Positions 46,771 through 55,726 of a stretch of 64,000 nt of DNA are shown piece by piece; position 1 is the first letter of the stretch, and each line of letters starts with the position of its first letter. The notes beneath the pieces were generated by a model that worked only from the letters and a program-made list of their open reading frames with translations, ran no database searches and was not told where the DNA came from. Where the stretch lies: contig NZ_LOFH01000002.1 of NCBI RefSeq assembly GCF_001469215.1, forward strand, positions 310,001 through 374,000. The letters are read 5' to 3'. This stretch comes from Pseudoalteromonas sp. H105. GTDB lineage: Bacteria > Pseudomonadota > Gammaproteobacteria > Enterobacterales > Alteromonadaceae. Both the position numbers and the translations under genes were made by a program.

Positions 46771-46797
46771 AAAAAACCGGCAACTGCCGGTTTTTTT
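46771..46797 (+). terminator. Rho-independent terminator between fadD and rnd
   Basis: An 11-bp stem centred on ACCGGC/GCCGGT with an AACT loop (46771-46781 with 46786-46796) ends in a T run, eight bases after the fadD stop and 15 bases before the rnd start. Confidence 0.9.
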
Positions 46798-46812
46798 ATT
46801 GTAGGAGCAAAA

Positions 46813-47943
46813 GTGCAATACCAATTGATCCAAACACAAAATCAATTAAATGAATTTGTTGAGCAAATTCGCAATAAACCATTGCTGGCAATTGATACGG
46901 AATTTATGCGCAGAAGAACTCTGTATCCAGAAGTCGCACTTATTCAGGTGTACGATGGTGAGCATTTAGCGCTTATCGATCCCCTTGCTGAGCTATCGTT
47001 ATTCGACTTTTGGCAGATTCTTCGTGATGAGAATGTTTTAAAAATACTCCATTCACCTTCAGAAGATATCGAAGTTTTCCAAAAATACGCTGGATTTGTT
47101 CCGTCTCCGCTCTTTGATACACAATTTGCCTTACAATTATTAGGTCATGGAAATTGTATGGGATTTGCCCATATAGTTAAGTCATTATTGAACATCGAAA
47201 TTGATAAAAGTGAGTCAAGAACGAACTGGTTGCAACGCCCGCTAACAGAGAGTCAGCTTGATTATGCTGCCGCTGATGTGTTTCATTTATTACCGTGTTT
47301 TGCCATTATTATTGAGCAAATAAACGATGCAGGTTATTTTGATCTCGTGATCAATGAAAGCAACTTGGTTGCTCAAAAACGTGCTTATCAATTACCCGAT
47401 GAATTGCTCTATAAAGATATAAAAAATGCATGGCAGTTAAAACCATCAGAGCTTGTTGTTCTAAAAGTACTCGCTGCGTGGAGAAAAAATAAAGCAATAC
47501 ACAAAAATCTTGCACTTAACTTTGTGCTTAAAGAGCATAATCTGGTTGAGATTGCCAAACGTAAGCCTGCGAGCCTCAACGCACTGCGTAACATTCCTGA
47601 AGTAGAAAATATTGAAGTTAATCGCTCAGGTGTAGAAATATTAAAATGCATTGAAAAGGCAAAAGTAGTGCCGGTGTCAGATTATCCTGAGCAATTAAAA
47701 CGATTAATCGATTTTCCCGCGTACAAAAAAGTGGCGAAGGACATTAAACAAACAATTACAAAGGTTGCGAAAGAGCAGGGCATTCCTGAGGATGTCATGG
47801 CATCAAAAAAGCAAGTTAATCAGCTTATCAGTTGGAACTGGAAGCTCACACCTGAGCAACGTAAAACACATTTAAAGCCAGATTTACTCAATTCTTGGCG
47901 CTATGAATACCTTAAAGATGCTCTCAAGGAATGGGATGTTTAA
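46813..47943 (+). CDS. rnd: Ribonuclease D
   Basis: A 376-residue 3'-5' exoribonuclease. The DEDDy nuclease motifs are LLAIDTEFMRRRT (DxE), KILHSPSEDIEVF, and YAAADVFHLLP (Y..D). One HRDC domain follows (about 210-290) with a helical C-terminal tail. RNase D trims tRNA 3' ends and other stable RNA precursors. The start is a GTG with TAGGAGC ten bases upstream. Confidence 0.96.
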   Translation: MQYQLIQTQNQLNEFVEQIRNKPLLAIDTEFMRRRTLYPEVALIQVYDGEHLALIDPLAELSLFDFWQILRDENVLKILHSPSEDIEVFQKYAGFVPSPLFDTQFALQLLGHGNCMGFAHIVKSLLNIEIDKSESRTNWLQRPLTESQLDYAAADVFHLLPCFAIIIEQINDAGYFDLVINESNLVAQKRAYQLPDELLYKDIKNAWQLKPSELVVLKVLAAWRKNKAIHKNLALNFVLKEHNLVEIAKRKPASLNALRNIPEVENIEVNRSGVEILKCIEKAKVVPVSDYPEQLKRLIDFPAYKKVAKDIKQTITKVAKEQGIPEDVMASKKQVNQLISWNWKLTPEQRKTHLKPDLLNSWRYEYLKDALKEWDV

Positions 47944-47952
47944 ATAGATTGA

Positions 47953-47980
47953 GGGACTCGTTTTACATTAAACGAGTTCC
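47953..47980. terminator. Hairpin between the convergent rnd and TIM-barrel genes
   Basis: An 11-bp stem with one G-T pair (47953-47963 with 47970-47980) sits in the 48-base gap between two convergent genes. It lacks a long T run on either strand, so a bidirectional terminator is likely but weak. Confidence 0.55.
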
Positions 47981-47991
47981 ATTAGTTCAGT

Positions 47992-48864
47992 TTAGTTTTG
48001 CATGGCTTTTAAGATTTTATCTAAGTTTGCTTTTGATTTAGCAACGCTTTGCAATGGACTCATACCCGCAGGAAACTCCTCTTGTTCTATTACCAACCAT
48101 TTTGTGCCTCCATCGGTAATAAGAGAATTGATAATTTTTTTCCATGGATAGTTGTTTTCACCAAATATAGGGTTTAAGCCGTCATCTTTGTGGGTGCGTA
48201 CTTTTAAATGAGCTGCATAGGTTCTACCCGCGTATTTTTTTATAAAATAAACAGGTTCTTTACCTGCATAATGTAGCCAACCTATATCAAGTTGCAGTGG
48301 CAATTCATTAGGTGTATTGCTGGCTAATGCATCCCAATAAGTTTCATTATTAAATTGTTCAAACTCTTTGTTGTGATTATGAAAACCAATATACATATCA
48401 TATTTTTGTGCAATCTCATTAAGTTCTTTTAGTTGTTTTGCTAATGGCATTATACCTGTAGGATCCCATGCTCGCTCGTCCCACGGCACGAACAAATTAC
48501 TAACGCCGAGTGTCTTATAAAATAATAGAGTACCCATTAATTGGGTGTCTGAAAGTTTATCAAAACCAATATGTGCACTACTTGCAACCAAGTTCAAATC
48601 ATCGAGTTTGTTCCTTAATGCTCTTGGGTTATCTGCATAGGGGCCAAAATCACCTGCAAACTCAAGTCCTTCAAAACCCATATCAGCAAGTGCTTTAATG
48701 GTTGCATTAAAATCTGCCTTTAAATCATCTTTAACTGACCATAATTGCACGCTTACCTTAGCCGACTCGAACGAACTAGCGTTACTTGTTAAAGGTAGCA
48801 GCATGAGTATGATTAAAATGCTCGCAATAGAATTAATTAAGAAGGAATGAGAGAATTTGAACAT
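47992..48864 (-). CDS. Exported sugar phosphate isomerase/epimerase-like TIM barrel
   Basis: A 290-residue xylose-isomerase-like (AP endonuclease 2 superfamily) barrel with an N-terminal signal peptide (SIASILIILMLLPLTSNAS). Motifs are VQLWSVKDDL, FEGLEFAGDFG, YIGFHNHNKEF, LQLDIGWLHYAG, HLKVRT and WLVIEQEEFP, which supply the metal-binding His, Glu and Asp. Export is notable, as most relatives are cytoplasmic. Secreted versions are found in 3-keto-glycoside loci, where such barrels act as lyases on oxidised glycosides. Last gene of the seven-gene minus-strand operon, 77 bases after the small GMC subunit gene. Confidence 0.88.
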   Translation of the reverse strand: MFKFSHSFLINSIASILIILMLLPLTSNASSFESAKVSVQLWSVKDDLKADFNATIKALADMGFEGLEFAGDFGPYADNPRALRNKLDDLNLVASSAHIGFDKLSDTQLMGTLLFYKTLGVSNLFVPWDERAWDPTGIMPLAKQLKELNEIAQKYDMYIGFHNHNKEFEQFNNETYWDALASNTPNELPLQLDIGWLHYAGKEPVYFIKKYAGRTYAAHLKVRTHKDDGLNPIFGENNYPWKKIINSLITDGGTKWLVIEQEEFPAGMSPLQSVAKSKANLDKILKAMQN

Positions 48865-48882
48865 AAGATTACACCTAAATAT

Positions 48883-48905
48883 AAGCAGGGAATGAATCCC
48901 TGCTT
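48883..48905 (-). other. Intergenic hairpin within the oxidative sugar operon
   Basis: A perfect 8-bp stem (48883-48890 with 48898-48905) lies between the small-subunit gene and the last barrel gene. There is no T run in the direction of transcription, so it may stabilise or process the mRNA rather than end it. Confidence 0.4.
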
Positions 48906-48941
48906 GGACTGGGCTAAGAAAAAAGGGACTCAGATTACTAA

Positions 48942-49697
48942 TTAGTCAGTATAAGCATATTGGCTTAAACCAAGTTCATTTAATACGCTATCAAGATGTT
49001 GCTTTGCTTCACTTGTAGGGCCTGGGTAATCACCAGCTATGGGCACATTACCTAAGTAACCAATGTCTTTACAGCCTTCTGGTGTACAAAAGAAAGCGCC
49101 TAGCACTAACTCTTTAAATCGTAAAAACGTTTTACCAATACGTTTAAATTGGACTGGGGTATTTTCATTTAAATATGCAATATCATCTAAAATTGCGCGA
49201 TGCTGTTGCTCATTGAGCGCAACAAACTGCATATTGAAACGAAGCTTTGATTCATCGTTAAGCCAAGCGAGTGAGTTTAATATTTTAATGCGATCTCGTT
49301 GTTGCCCTTCATAAGGTGCACTCACCCATTCATTAATCACTGCGGGTACTTGAAGTTCACTTGCTGATGGAATATCGCCTTCACGCGGTACAATATAATC
49401 AGCTAACAGCGCTACTAAGGTAATTTCGTCTCTCGTTAAGGTCAATGGCCAAGGGGATTCTGGTGGCATCACTAAGTTTGGATCTTGACCATAGCCTTTT
49501 GCTGTCACTGGCTTAATATCTAAATCAGGCCAATGTTCTTTTACAGAAACTGCTCCATCATCTTCAAGTGCCTTTGTGCAGCCTGCTGTTAAACCAACCG
49601 CAGATCCTGCCGCTAATAAACCAAGCCATTTTAATGACTCACGGCGGCTCATGTTTGAAACATAGTTATATGATTCATTTTCGTTACGATGATGCAT
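48942..49697 (-). CDS. Gluconate 2-dehydrogenase subunit 3-family protein (Tat-exported small subunit)
   Basis: A 251-residue protein with a twin-arginine signal (SRRESLKWLGLLAAGSAVGLTAGC, around residues 17-40). It is followed by the subunit-3 domain (LTRDEITLVALLADYIVPREGDIPSA, VPAVINEWVSAPYE, TPEGCKDIGYLGN). In known enzymes this subunit escorts the folded FAD-containing GMC subunit through the Tat system, since the large subunit has no signal of its own. That fits here: the GMC gene lies immediately upstream (two-base gap). The cysteine after the signal could also give a lipoprotein. No cytochrome c subunit gene is present nearby. Confidence 0.9.
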   Translation of the reverse strand: MHHRNENESYNYVSNMSRRESLKWLGLLAAGSAVGLTAGCTKALEDDGAVSVKEHWPDLDIKPVTAKGYGQDPNLVMPPESPWPLTLTRDEITLVALLADYIVPREGDIPSASELQVPAVINEWVSAPYEGQQRDRIKILNSLAWLNDESKLRFNMQFVALNEQQHRAILDDIAYLNENTPVQFKRIGKTFLRFKELVLGAFFCTPEGCKDIGYLGNVPIAGDYPGPTSEAKQHLDSVLNELGLSQYAYTD

Positions 49698-49699
49698 AA

Positions 49700-51379
49700 T
49701 TAAAGTACTCCGTTATCAATTTGTTTAGCCAGCCACGTTGAATTACGCATTGCCAACGTCATGATGGTGAGCGTACAGTTTTTATGCGGATTAGAAGCAA
49801 ATACACCAGCATCCATAACAAAAAGGTTTTTACAATCCCATGTTTGACCCCATTGATTAGTGACCGACTCTTTAGGCGAGCTACCCATCCGGGTTGTACC
49901 CACTTCGTGAATGATTTCACCCCCTTTTGATATGGCTTTTTCAGCAGGTGGCAGCTCTCCAACGGTTGCACCCATGTTTTCTAAAAGCTGCTTTGCTGTT
50001 TTTAAACCATGTTCGATTTGCTTTAATTCTCGGTCTGACCATTTAAAGTGGAATTTTGAAACCGGAATACCCCATTTATCTTTGACAGTTTCATCAATTT
50101 CCATGTAGGTATCTTTGTTTGGTAGCATTTCACCGCGCAGTGCAAAACCAACATACGAACCATACGCATCACGAATTTGTTGCTTAAGGGCAGGGCCATA
50201 GCCTTGTTTATCACCGGATACACCAGAGCCTGGCTGCCTAAAACCACCACCAATTTCAAAGTGATAACCGCGCGGAAAATCGAGTTCATTTTTGGCTTGC
50301 GCTTGGTGGCCCCACCAAGGAATAAATAAGTGATTGGCTGTATGCCCATCTTCATTATATCGTGGGCGGCCTTTAAGCGCTGGAATTTGCGCACCTAACC
50401 ATGCACCCGTTGAGTCCATCAAGTTTTTACCAATTTGACCACTCGAGTTAGCAAGGCCTTTAGGATGCTTTTTGTGTTTTGAGTTAAGTAAAATACGCGC
50501 TGATTCACAGGCACTTGCAGCAAGTATAACGATATCTGCATTTAGTGAATGTTCAGTTACTGACTTTTTATCAACATAAGTTACACCAGTCACTTTACCA
50601 TTATCGTCAACGGCTACAGATTTAACCATAGCATCAGTTATTATTTCAAGATTACCGGTTGCTTTTGCCATTGGTAACAATGAAGTGGTGGTCTGGAATG
50701 CAGCGCCAATTGAGCAACCAGAGCCACAAGGTGTTGCATAAAAACACGCTAAGCGGTCATCTTTAGGGCGTGTTAATACTGCACGGTGCATAGGCACTGC
50801 CTGAATCCCCATTTTCTTTGCTGAAGCGGCAATTAAAAGCTCTGGCACTCGTGGTTTAGGTGGCGGCTGTAAAATGCCAGGGCCAGAATCTGGCATATCA
50901 TCATGACCGGTATTTGTACCACATATACCCACTAACTCTTCTGTTTTGTCATACCATGGGGCTAAATCATCGTATTCAAATGGCCAGTCTGCACCATGGC
51001 CATCCCGGCTTTTAGCTTTAAAGTCGTGTTCACTAAAGCGCAGTGAATAACGCCCCCAGTGGTTTGTACGACCTCCTAACATGCGTGCACGCCACCAATA
51101 GAAATCACTGCCTTTTGCACTCGTGTATGGCTCATCAGGTACTTGCCAGCCACCATCAACGGTTGCATCATAAAAGCCAAAGTTTTTATCTTTATTTCCA
51201 GCGCCCATTAAAGGTGCTTCACTGTTACGGCGAAACATCGGGCTCTCCGTTTTAGGGTCATAATCACGACCGGCTTCAAGCAATAACACTTTGTGGCCTA
51301 ATTTAGTCAGTGTATATGCAGCCATTGCACCACCGGCACCAGAGCCAACAACAAGCACTTTATGGTTGAATTTTGCCAT
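49700..51379 (-). CDS. GMC-family FAD-dependent oxidoreductase, probable glucoside 3-dehydrogenase
   Basis: A 559-residue GMC oxidoreductase of the gluconate/glucoside dehydrogenase large-subunit type. The FAD fingerprint is VLVVGSGAGGAMAAYTL at the N-terminus. MLGGRTNHWGRYSLRF and ATPCGSGCSIGAAFQ follow, and the C-terminal catalytic region reads HEVGTTRMG and NPHKNCTLTIMTLAMR with the His/Asn pair. Paired with a Tat subunit 3, it should work in the periplasm, passing electrons to the respiratory chain. Together with DUF1080 and TIM-barrel genes, oxidation of a glycoside at C3 is the best guess; other sugar alcohol groups are possible. Confidence 0.9.
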   Translation of the reverse strand: MAKFNHKVLVVGSGAGGAMAAYTLTKLGHKVLLLEAGRDYDPKTESPMFRRNSEAPLMGAGNKDKNFGFYDATVDGGWQVPDEPYTSAKGSDFYWWRARMLGGRTNHWGRYSLRFSEHDFKAKSRDGHGADWPFEYDDLAPWYDKTEELVGICGTNTGHDDMPDSGPGILQPPPKPRVPELLIAASAKKMGIQAVPMHRAVLTRPKDDRLACFYATPCGSGCSIGAAFQTTTSLLPMAKATGNLEIITDAMVKSVAVDDNGKVTGVTYVDKKSVTEHSLNADIVILAASACESARILLNSKHKKHPKGLANSSGQIGKNLMDSTGAWLGAQIPALKGRPRYNEDGHTANHLFIPWWGHQAQAKNELDFPRGYHFEIGGGFRQPGSGVSGDKQGYGPALKQQIRDAYGSYVGFALRGEMLPNKDTYMEIDETVKDKWGIPVSKFHFKWSDRELKQIEHGLKTAKQLLENMGATVGELPPAEKAISKGGEIIHEVGTTRMGSSPKESVTNQWGQTWDCKNLFVMDAGVFASNPHKNCTLTIMTLAMRNSTWLAKQIDNGVL

Positions 51380-51381
51380 CG

Positions 51382-52074
51382 TTATAGCTCCTTAATTTTT
51401 ATATTTTTGAACCAGACTTTATCACCATGATCTTGCAGGCCTATGTGGCCTTGTTTTGAGGTTGCAAAGTTAGACCATGTAGCAAATTTACTGTTTTTTA
51501 CTAATGTATTCCATGGGCTACTGCCTATAACCATACTGACTGTACTTACGCCGTTCTGCCAAACTTGTAAGTGATTATTGAGCATTTTTATACGCATCGT
51601 ATTCCATTGCATCGCTGGTTTATGGGCAGCCGTTGGTGCTGAGAGTAAATCGTAAATTGACCCCGCTAAATGCGAGTCTATTTCGGTATCCGCATGACGT
51701 TCATTATCAATTATTTGAATTTCTGGGGCGTGAGAGTAAATATAACTGCCTAGTTCATCAGCAAGGACAAAAATACCACTATTGCCAACTTCACTAATTT
51801 TCCAATCGAGTTTTAGGTCAAAATTCTTATAGATTTTTTTTGTTAAAATGTCACCACCACCTTTTGTAAGTAACATTGCACTATCGTCTATTTTCCATTT
51901 TGAGCTAAGTTCATCACTTTTAAAGTTACGCCAATGAGACATATCTTTACCATTGAATAGTAATTGCCAGCCTGTAGCGCGTTCTTCTTTTGTTAACTCA
52001 TTATCTTGAGTGTGTGCAATTACACTGCTACTGAAGAGCAGTGCAAGTGACATAATCGAAATTGATTTAAGCAT
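51382..52074 (-). CDS. Exported DUF1080 protein, 3-keto-disaccharide hydrolase family
   Basis: A 230-residue protein with a signal peptide (SISIMSLALLFSSSVIA). The jelly-roll domain of the family shows GWQLLFNGKDMSHWRNF, KWKIDDSAM, FDLKLDWKISEVGNSGIF and a final GHIGLQDHGDKVWFKNIKI. Family members cleave glycosides oxidised to the 3-keto form, by elimination and hydration. Two bases before the GMC gene start, so both act on the same substrate in the periplasm. Simple glycan binding is the alternative. Confidence 0.9.
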   Translation of the reverse strand: MLKSISIMSLALLFSSSVIAHTQDNELTKEERATGWQLLFNGKDMSHWRNFKSDELSSKWKIDDSAMLLTKGGGDILTKKIYKNFDLKLDWKISEVGNSGIFVLADELGSYIYSHAPEIQIIDNERHADTEIDSHLAGSIYDLLSAPTAAHKPAMQWNTMRIKMLNNHLQVWQNGVSTVSMVIGSSPWNTLVKNSKFATWSNFATSKQGHIGLQDHGDKVWFKNIKIKEL

Positions 52075-52110
52075 ATATTACCCCTTTATTTTGTGTGCTA
52101 CTTATTGCTA

Positions 52111-53328
52111 TTAAACGCATTTCTCTACATTTTTTTGTTTTGTAATAAACAGGTGAAAACCAAAAAATACAACAATTAGTACAATTGGAAAGATTAATAG
52201 GTTCTCTAAAACAGCTTGTCCGGCAAGGATTTCAATTTGTTCAATTGAGATATTGCTCGCTTGCGCTTGTTGTTTGGCATCATCAATCCAGTAACCTATT
52301 ACTGGATTCCACAGGCTCATTGCAAACATGCCTGCTCCACCAATTAACGACATACCTAATGCGCCGGTTTTAGGTGTATATTCGGCAACACAGCCAATCA
52401 TGGTCGGCCAGAAATACGTTACACCAATGGCGAATAGCGCTGCAGCAAAGTAAATTGCGTTCCCTTGAGCTTGGCTCATTAAAAATATACCGATGGTTGA
52501 GAATACCGCTGAGCCTAGTAGAACGCCAGATGGACTAAAACGATGAACAATTGGACCTGCAAAGTAACGGCCCAGCGCCATAAGACCTGTAATAAGCGCT
52601 AAAATAACCATAGGCGAGGCACCAGAAGAACCTAAAATTTGTTCAATCCATTGTTGAGTACCAAACTCCGTCACTGCAGTTAACGTCATACAAATGATTA
52701 AAAATACATACAAGGGTGAAAGCAGGTTTTTCACGTTGCTGCTGGTGGAGTTTTTCTGGGCATCAAATTTAGGAAATTGTGCTGTTAGCATCATTGCACC
52801 ATAAATGGCAGTGGGTATTAATATTAAAGCCACTTGCCATTGCCAGTTGAAGCCAGATGATGTCATTGCGCTTGAAGCTAATGCGCCTATAACAATACCG
52901 CCGGGGAACCAAACATGGAATCGGTTCAGCATTGTTGTTTTATTATTAGGGTACATTTGCGCAATGAGCGGATTACAACCTGCTTCGACAGAGCCATTTG
53001 CAAAACCAATTAGAAATGTTGAGATCAGTAACGCCCAAAAACCATCTGCTGAGATTGTGAGTAACAGGCCAAGTAAATGACAAGCAAACGCGAGTGCTAC
53101 TAATTTTTTAGCGCCAATGGCGTTGTAGATAATACCGCCGAGCATCGTCGCTATCGGAAAACCTAGAAAAGCCATGGCATTGACCCAACCAAGTTGGGTG
53201 CTCGTTAAGCCAAATTGCTCACCAAGTTGGCCTAAAATACCGGCACGAATCGCGAATGTCATTGAGGTGACTATTAACGCGATACAACATAGGCGAAAAA
53301 TGAGGTTCTGATTATTATTGTTATTCAT
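52111..53328 (-). CDS. Major facilitator superfamily sugar transporter
   Basis: A 405-residue inner-membrane protein with about 12 hydrophobic helices. The MFS loop motif is weak (NAIGAKKLVALAF). FANGSVEAGCNPLIAQMYP and FHVWFPGGIVIGALAS resemble the FucP-like sugar group. It probably imports a mono- or oxidised saccharide by proton symport. It is placed between the 53342 isomerase and DUF1080 genes in the operon. Confidence 0.88.
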   Translation of the reverse strand: MNNNNNQNLIFRLCCIALIVTSMTFAIRAGILGQLGEQFGLTSTQLGWVNAMAFLGFPIATMLGGIIYNAIGAKKLVALAFACHLLGLLLTISADGFWALLISTFLIGFANGSVEAGCNPLIAQMYPNNKTTMLNRFHVWFPGGIVIGALASSAMTSSGFNWQWQVALILIPTAIYGAMMLTAQFPKFDAQKNSTSSNVKNLLSPLYVFLIICMTLTAVTEFGTQQWIEQILGSSGASPMVILALITGLMALGRYFAGPIVHRFSPSGVLLGSAVFSTIGIFLMSQAQGNAIYFAAALFAIGVTYFWPTMIGCVAEYTPKTGALGMSLIGGAGMFAMSLWNPVIGYWIDDAKQQAQASNISIEQIEILAGQAVLENLLIFPIVLIVVFFGFHLFITKQKNVEKCV

Positions 53329-53341
53329 TGTGTAGTCCTAT

Positions 53342-54397
53342 CTAGTTAATACCCAATATCCGCTTATTACGTTGGGGATTGGTATTCATTGCACTAAAAT
53401 CATCAAACGCTTTGCTGGCAGGTGTAATTATGTGCTGTTCAATAAATGGTGCGCCTTCTTTAGCCCCTTGTTCAGAATCTTTAATGCAACATTCCCATTC
53501 CAAAACAGCCCAGCCATCAAATCCATATTGGGTTAATTTACTGAATATTGATTTAAAATCTATTTGACCATCACCGAGCGAGCGAAATCTGCCCGGTCGA
53601 TCTTGCCAATTTTGATAGCCACCATAAACGCCACTGCGGCCGCTTTGATTAAACTCTGCATCTTTAACGTGAAAAGCTTTTATTCGCTCATGGTAAATAT
53701 CAATAAATGCAAGGTAATCAAGTTGCTGCAATACTAGATGACTTGGATCGTATAGAATATTTACCCTTGGATGATTACCTGTTGCAGCTAAAAAGCGCTC
53801 AAATGTAATACCATCGTGCAAGTCTTCGCCTGGGTGTAACTCATAGCAAACATCTATTCCCATTTCGTCAAAGTAATCAAGTATCGGTAGCCAGCGTTTA
53901 GCAAGCTCGTTAAAGCCTTCTTCAACTAAGCCTCGTGGTCGTTGCGGCCAAGGATAGAAGGTATGCCAAAGTAGCGCACCCGAAAATGTGACATGGTTTT
54001 TAAGTCCAAAATTTTTACTTGCTTTGGCAGCAAACATTAATTGTTTAATTGCCCATTCAGTTCTCTTTGTTGGGTTACCACGCAACGCTTCTGGCGCAAA
54101 ATTATCAAACATTTCATCATAGGCAGGGTGTACAGCAATTAACTGTCCTTGTAAATGCGTTGATAACTCGCAGATTGTAAGCCCTGCATGTTTAGCAATG
54201 CTAGTCACTTCATCGCAGTATTCTTGGCTTTGAGCTGCTTTTTCTAAATCGAATATCTTAGTATCTGATGTGGGTAGTTGAATTGCTTTATAACCGAGCT
54301 CTGCCGCCCATTGGCAAATATCTTTAAAATTATTAAATGGCGCTTCATCGCTGATAAATTGCGCTAAAAATATTGCTGGGCCTTTTATTTTTTTCAT
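53342..54397 (-). CDS. Cytoplasmic sugar phosphate isomerase/epimerase (TIM barrel)
   Basis: About 351 residues from the ATG at 54397 (an upstream TTG at 54412 is less likely; AGAGAAAG precedes the ATG). Xylose-isomerase-like barrel motifs are LGYKAIQLPTSD, ELSTHLQGQLIAVHPAYDE, VCYELHPGEDLHDG, NILYDPSHLVLQ, AFHVKDAEF and AVLEWECCIKD, giving the His/Glu/Asp metal site. No signal peptide. Members of this group lie beside Gfo/Idh/MocA oxidoreductases and act on keto-sugars as isomerases or lyases. It overlaps or abuts the end of the oxidoreductase gene, so it is translationally coupled. Confidence 0.9.
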   Translation of the reverse strand: MKKIKGPAIFLAQFISDEAPFNNFKDICQWAAELGYKAIQLPTSDTKIFDLEKAAQSQEYCDEVTSIAKHAGLTICELSTHLQGQLIAVHPAYDEMFDNFAPEALRGNPTKRTEWAIKQLMFAAKASKNFGLKNHVTFSGALLWHTFYPWPQRPRGLVEEGFNELAKRWLPILDYFDEMGIDVCYELHPGEDLHDGITFERFLAATGNHPRVNILYDPSHLVLQQLDYLAFIDIYHERIKAFHVKDAEFNQSGRSGVYGGYQNWQDRPGRFRSLGDGQIDFKSIFSKLTQYGFDGWAVLEWECCIKDSEQGAKEGAPFIEQHIITPASKAFDDFSAMNTNPQRNKRILGIN

Positions 54398-54404
54398 ACT
54401 TTCT

Positions 54405-55565
54405 CTATCCAATTTTAAATGTGTGCCATTTAGTCTCTTCTTTAGAGGCGGCTACTGCATTTTCAATAAATGCCATGCCTCTAATCGCATCTTTTATACC
54501 TGGTACATCGAAGTCATCATTTGTTGCTGTTTTCCCGGCTTTTTTGGCGATTATTTGATTAGCAAAGTTGACGTATATATTGGCAAATGCTTCAAGGTAA
54601 CCTTCTGGGTGGCCTGCGGGTGCACGAAGTGCGTTTTGTGCTGCTTCACTTTTTAGCGCAACACCCGCACGTAATAGTATTGTTGGCGCGTTATGATTTT
54701 TAAGCCATAAGCTATTTGGCTCCATTTGGTTCCACTCTAAACTTGCTTTATCACCGTAAATACGAAGAGATAAATTATTTTCTTCGCCAAGTGCGACTTG
54801 GCTCGCGAGTAGCACACCTTTACTATCATTATTGAAGCACAGCAAAACTGTACCATCATCATCGAGTGTTCGCCCTGGCACAACGTGATTGAGATCAGCA
54901 CAAAGTGAGCTAATCTCAAGGCCGCTAACATACTCTGTTAAATTAGCTGCATGCACGCCAATATCAGCGATACAACAGCTTATTCCAGCTTGCTTTGGGT
55001 CTAAGCGCCATTGGGCTTGCTTTACTTGTTCGTCCTCGGTATCACAAAGCCAACCTTGAGAGTATTCAACAATGACTTTACGAATAGTGCCTATCTCGCC
55101 TTGGGAGATGCGATATTTCGCTTCTTTGATCATTGGGTAACCGGTATAGGTATGGGTTAAGCCGTATAAACAATCACTCTTATCTAAACTTTGTTTTAAG
55201 CTCAGTGCTTCATTTAAGTTTAATGTGGCAGGTTTATCTGATAAAACGTGAAAACCGCTCTCAATCGCTAATCTCGCGATAGGGAAATGTAGGTGATTGG
55301 GGGTGACTATTACTACAAAATCAATACGCTGATCAACCGGTAACTTTGCTTCCTCAATAAACATTTGCTGGTAAGTGTCATAACTCCTACTGGAGTCAAT
55401 TCCAAGCATGGTAGCTGTTTTTTCTGTGAGAGCAGGATTAGAGCTAAAAGAACCTGCTACAAGGTCAATTAATCCATCGAGCCTAGCTGCAATACGATGA
55501 ATGGCACCGATAAATGCGCCTTCAGCGCCACCCACCATTCCCATTCTGATTTTGGGATTATTCAT
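54405..55565 (-). CDS. Gfo/Idh/MocA-family NAD(P)-dependent oxidoreductase
   Basis: A 386-residue enzyme. The N-terminal Rossmann fold is RMGMVGGAEGAFIGAIHRIA, with VIVTPNHLHFPIA and the catalytic lysine motif SDKPATLN (usually EKP). The C-terminal domain has CCIADIGVHAANLTEYVSG with the catalytic Asp-x-x-x-His. Such enzymes oxidise or reduce sugar hydroxyls, often at C3. It is the first gene of the operon, divergent from the PAS-AraC regulator. In 3-keto pathways it may reduce the 3-keto sugar back after cleavage. Confidence 0.92.
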   Translation of the reverse strand: MNNPKIRMGMVGGAEGAFIGAIHRIAARLDGLIDLVAGSFSSNPALTEKTATMLGIDSSRSYDTYQQMFIEEAKLPVDQRIDFVVIVTPNHLHFPIARLAIESGFHVLSDKPATLNLNEALSLKQSLDKSDCLYGLTHTYTGYPMIKEAKYRISQGEIGTIRKVIVEYSQGWLCDTEDEQVKQAQWRLDPKQAGISCCIADIGVHAANLTEYVSGLEISSLCADLNHVVPGRTLDDDGTVLLCFNNDSKGVLLASQVALGEENNLSLRIYGDKASLEWNQMEPNSLWLKNHNAPTILLRAGVALKSEAAQNALRAPAGHPEGYLEAFANIYVNFANQIIAKKAGKTATNDDFDVPGIKDAIRGMAFIENAVAASKEETKWHTFKIG

Positions 55566-55660
55566 CTAAAATATCACCTCAATAGTAATCTATTGAACTT
55601 AGTTAACATCATGTTATTAATAATAGAGATTGGTGATCATTAGGGGTAATAAAAATTCGG

Positions 55661-55689
55661 TTGACAATGCAACAAAATCGGCGTTTTAT
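55661..55689 (+). promoter_or_regulatory. Probable sigma-70 promoter of the PAS-AraC regulator
   Basis: TTGACA (55661-55666) and TTTTAT (55684-55689) are separated by 17 bases, 38 bases before the start codon. The -35 is perfect and the -10 is weak. It lies in the divergent gap that must also hold the promoter of the seven-gene operon and the AraC site. Confidence 0.5.
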
Positions 55690-55726
55690 ATATTTAGTTT
55701 AAAGTTAATTATCGAGGTCAAAAGCA

